Source: Limisphaerales bacterium (GTDB lineage: Bacteria > Verrucomicrobiota > Verrucomicrobiia > Limisphaerales > UBA11358). Taken from it: DNA of 14,141 nt. The stretch's first letter is position 1; each line of letters opens with the position of its first letter. Both the position numbers and the translations under genes were made by a program. The notes beneath the pieces were generated by a model. That model made no database searches and had not been told where the DNA came from. It was given only the letters and a program-made list of their open reading frames with translations. This document shows positions 12,790 to 14,141 of this stretch, piece by piece. The DNA is taken from NCBI GenBank assembly GCA_003455565.1, contig DMQW01000346.1, positions 1 through 14,141 of the forward strand, given 5' to 3'.

Positions 12790-13254
12790 ATGGATTTAGC
12801 CGACATCTTGGGACGCGAGCAGATTGTCCCCGAACTGAAAGCAACGAACCGCTGGGACGCGATTGACGAACTCATTGGCAATCTCGTGGCCACCGGCAAA
12901 ATCCAGCCCGCCGACCGCGACGCCGTCACCGCCGCCGTCAAAAAACGCGAAACCTCAATGTCCACGGGCATCGGCTTCGGCATCGGCATCCCGCACGCCT
13001 CGACCGATTTGATCTACGAAGTCGTCGGCGCGCTCGGTCGCTCCCGCACCGGCGTCAATTTTGACGCGCTCGACAACCAGCCCGTGAAGCTCGTCATGCT
13101 GTTCCTCGTGCCGCAGGGTCAATTTCAAAAACATCTCCACACGCTCGCCAACATCGCCAAACTTTTGCACAAGGCCGATTTCCGCGAAGCCCTCGAAAAA
13201 TCCCCCGACGCCGACGCCATGCTCGCCGTCATCCGCGAACACGGGAAAAAGTAA
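12790..13254 (+). CDS. PTS EIIA domain protein (fructose/nitrogen type, PtsN-like)
   Basis: 154 residues from the ATG at 12790 (MDLADILGREQIV), which fits the usual N-terminus; an in-frame ATG at 12754 would add 12 unrelated residues. A stand-alone EIIA domain of the fructose/mannitol/nitrogen class, with the phosphorylated His69 in GIGFGIGIPHA. The surrounding RETSMSTG (54-61) and the C-terminal helix (HLHTLANIAKLL, about 117-128) are typical. In this class EIIA accepts phosphate from HPr or NPr. With no EIIB or EIIC nearby it is more likely regulatory, like PtsN in nitrogen and potassium control, than for sugar uptake (inference). It is followed by a palindromic element and then argS. The family call is secure, the exact role not. 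Confidence 0.9.
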   Translation: MDLADILGREQIVPELKATNRWDAIDELIGNLVATGKIQPADRDAVTAAVKKRETSMSTGIGFGIGIPHASTDLIYEVVGALGRSRTGVNFDALDNQPVKLVMLFLVPQGQFQKHLHTLANIAKLLHKADFREALEKSPDADAMLAVIREHGKK

Positions 13255-13270
13255 TTCTTTTTTTCCAAAA

Positions 13271-13339
13271 TCGCAGGAGACGACGTGAGGAGTCTCTAAA
13301 TTCTTTTTAGTTTGAAACTCGTTACCTCGTTTCCTACGA
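13271..13339. repeat. Dispersed palindromic element, copy 2
   Basis: Ends are TCGCAGGA (13271-13278) and TCCTACGA (13332-13339), an inverted repeat with one mismatch. In reverse orientation it aligns with copy 1 at 5595-5665 through two 20-base blocks (13337-13318 and 13293-13274), each 17 of 20 identical, at almost the same spacing. It lies directly after the EIIA gene. Confidence 0.75.
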
Positions 13340-13360
13340 GTTTTTGAATTTCCAATTTTT

Positions 13361-13388
13361 ATCCGTGTCCATCCGTGTCCATCCGTGG
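13361..13388. repeat. 10-bp tandem repeat upstream of argS
   Basis: ATCCGTGTCC is repeated twice perfectly, with a third partial unit ATCCGTGG, ending 13 bases before the argS start. It occupies the position of the ribosome-binding region, and no Shine-Dalgarno motif is present. Confidence 0.8.
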
Positions 13389-13401
13389 TTAAATTTCCCC
13401 C

Positions 13402-14141
13402 GTGTTACCGCACAAACAAATTGAGTTAAAGCTGCAAGCCGCCGTCCGCGAAATTTTGCCGGACGCCGATGTCTCCGCCGTTCTCGTCCGTCCGTGCGAT
13501 CCGAAATTTGGCGACTACCAATCCAACGCGCTCATGTCGCTCGCCAAAGTGCGCAAGTTGAATCCGCGCCAGCTCGCCACCGACACGCTCGCCAAACTCG
13601 ACGTTTCCGACCTCTGCGAAAAAGTGGAAATCGCCGGCGCGGGCTTCCTGAATTTCCGGCTGAAAAATTCCGTCCTTACGCAAACGCTCGAAGCGGCGGC
13701 GCGCGGCGAACATTTATTTTTCGAGAAAGTTGGTGGGGATGTGTTGGCGCGCGGCCAGGCTGACCAGCAGGTCAGCCCTACCGTCCGCACCGTCGTCATT
13801 GATTTCAGTTCGCCGAACGTCGCCAAGCCGATGCACGTCGGCCACATCCGCTCCACCGGCATCGGCGACGCGCTCCAGCGCACGTTGCGACTGCTCGGCC
13901 ATCGCGTCATCACCGACAACCACATCGGCGACTGGGGCACGCAGTTCGGAAAACTTTTGCTCGGCTGGAAACAAATTTTAAATCGCCAGACCCTTGACCG
14001 CGATCCCATCGCCGAGATGGAACGCCTCTACAAAGTCATCAACGCCGAGTGCGACGCCAACCCTGCGCGACTGGAAGAAGCGAAAACCGAACTGGTGAAA
14101 CTTCAAGCCGGCGACGCCGAAAACATTTCCATCTGGAAGGA
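13402..14141 (+). CDS. argS: Arginyl-tRNA synthetase, 5' part (runs off the window)
   Basis: Charges tRNA-Arg with arginine. The frame opens at GTG 13402 (LPHKQIELKLQAAVREILPD) and stays open to the window end, giving 246 codons of an enzyme usually about 550-600 residues. The N-terminal additional domain, which contacts the tRNA D-loop, has GDYQSNALM at 37-45 and AGAGFLNFRL at 78-87. The catalytic domain opens with IDFSSPNVAKPMHVGHIRST (133-152), where HVGH (145-148) is the HIGH signature, then DNHIGDWGTQFGKLL. The GTG start is chosen because the protein begins in register with the family and no upstream ATG exists in frame nearby. The linker at residues 119-126 is encoded by a perfect hairpin. 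Identity is certain from the motifs. Confidence 0.96.
   Translation, partial: MLPHKQIELKLQAAVREILPDADVSAVLVRPCDPKFGDYQSNALMSLAKVRKLNPRQLATDTLAKLDVSDLCEKVEIAGAGFLNFRLKNSVLTQTLEAAARGEHLFFEKVGGDVLARGQADQQVSPTVRTVVIDFSSPNVAKPMHVGHIRSTGIGDALQRTLRLLGHRVITDNHIGDWGTQFGKLLLGWKQILNRQTLDRDPIAEMERLYKVINAECDANPARLEEAKTELVKLQAGDAENISIWK
13758..13777. repeat. Perfect palindrome inside the argS coding region
   Basis: GGCTGACC (13758-13765), loop AGCA, GGTCAGCC (13770-13777): an eight-base perfect stem with a four-base loop. It codes for a short polar linker (QADQQVSP) between the N-terminal and catalytic domains of ArgRS, a place that tolerates insertions. It may be a small palindromic element that landed in frame (inference). 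Confidence 0.7.

Overview
This window looks like chromosome from a Verrucomicrobiota-type bacterium, probably of the Pedosphaera/Limisphaera kind. The basis is high GC over most of the window, near-absence of Shine-Dalgarno motifs, the style of several proteins (a LeuRS with long insertions, a basic-tailed small protein), and dispersed palindromic elements between genes. The taxonomy is inference. No rRNA, tRNA, CRISPR array, insertion sequence or prophage gene was seen.

Layout. Bases 1-700 hold two minus-strand genes that are broken as given: a degenerate start of an RdgB-type nucleotide pyrophosphatase, and a DUF202-like two-helix membrane protein with two one-base insertions. A small protein with a histone-H1-like tail follows. 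Bases 1186-4546 hold an S-adenosylmethionine cycle operon on the minus strand, in transcription order metK, DUF2442, DUF4160, ahcY, closed by a clear intrinsic terminator. Divergent from metK is an ArsR-type regulator fused to a SAM-dependent methyltransferase domain (SahR-like). The gap between them holds two overlapping divergent promoters and a palindromic candidate operator.

Bases 5669-8938 encode a 1089-residue leucyl-tRNA synthetase, longer than the usual roughly 820-900. Its editing domain carries a segment that reads as the N-terminal domain of translation initiation factor IF3, and the surrounding coding DNA is clearly poorer in GC than both ends of the gene. This is the most unusual item here. 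A short signal peptidase I and a secreted or anchored NTF2-like protein follow on the plus strand. Then come minus-strand birA and coaX (biotin ligase and type III pantothenate kinase), a plus-strand integral-membrane HELTH metalloprotease, a PTS EIIA protein, and the 5' part of argS, which runs off the window.

Intergenic spaces are rich in structure: two diverged copies of a roughly 70-bp palindromic element (5595-5665 and 13271-13339), a 73-bp near-perfect palindrome (11933-12005), an AT-rich inverted repeat between birA and coaX, and short tandem repeats.
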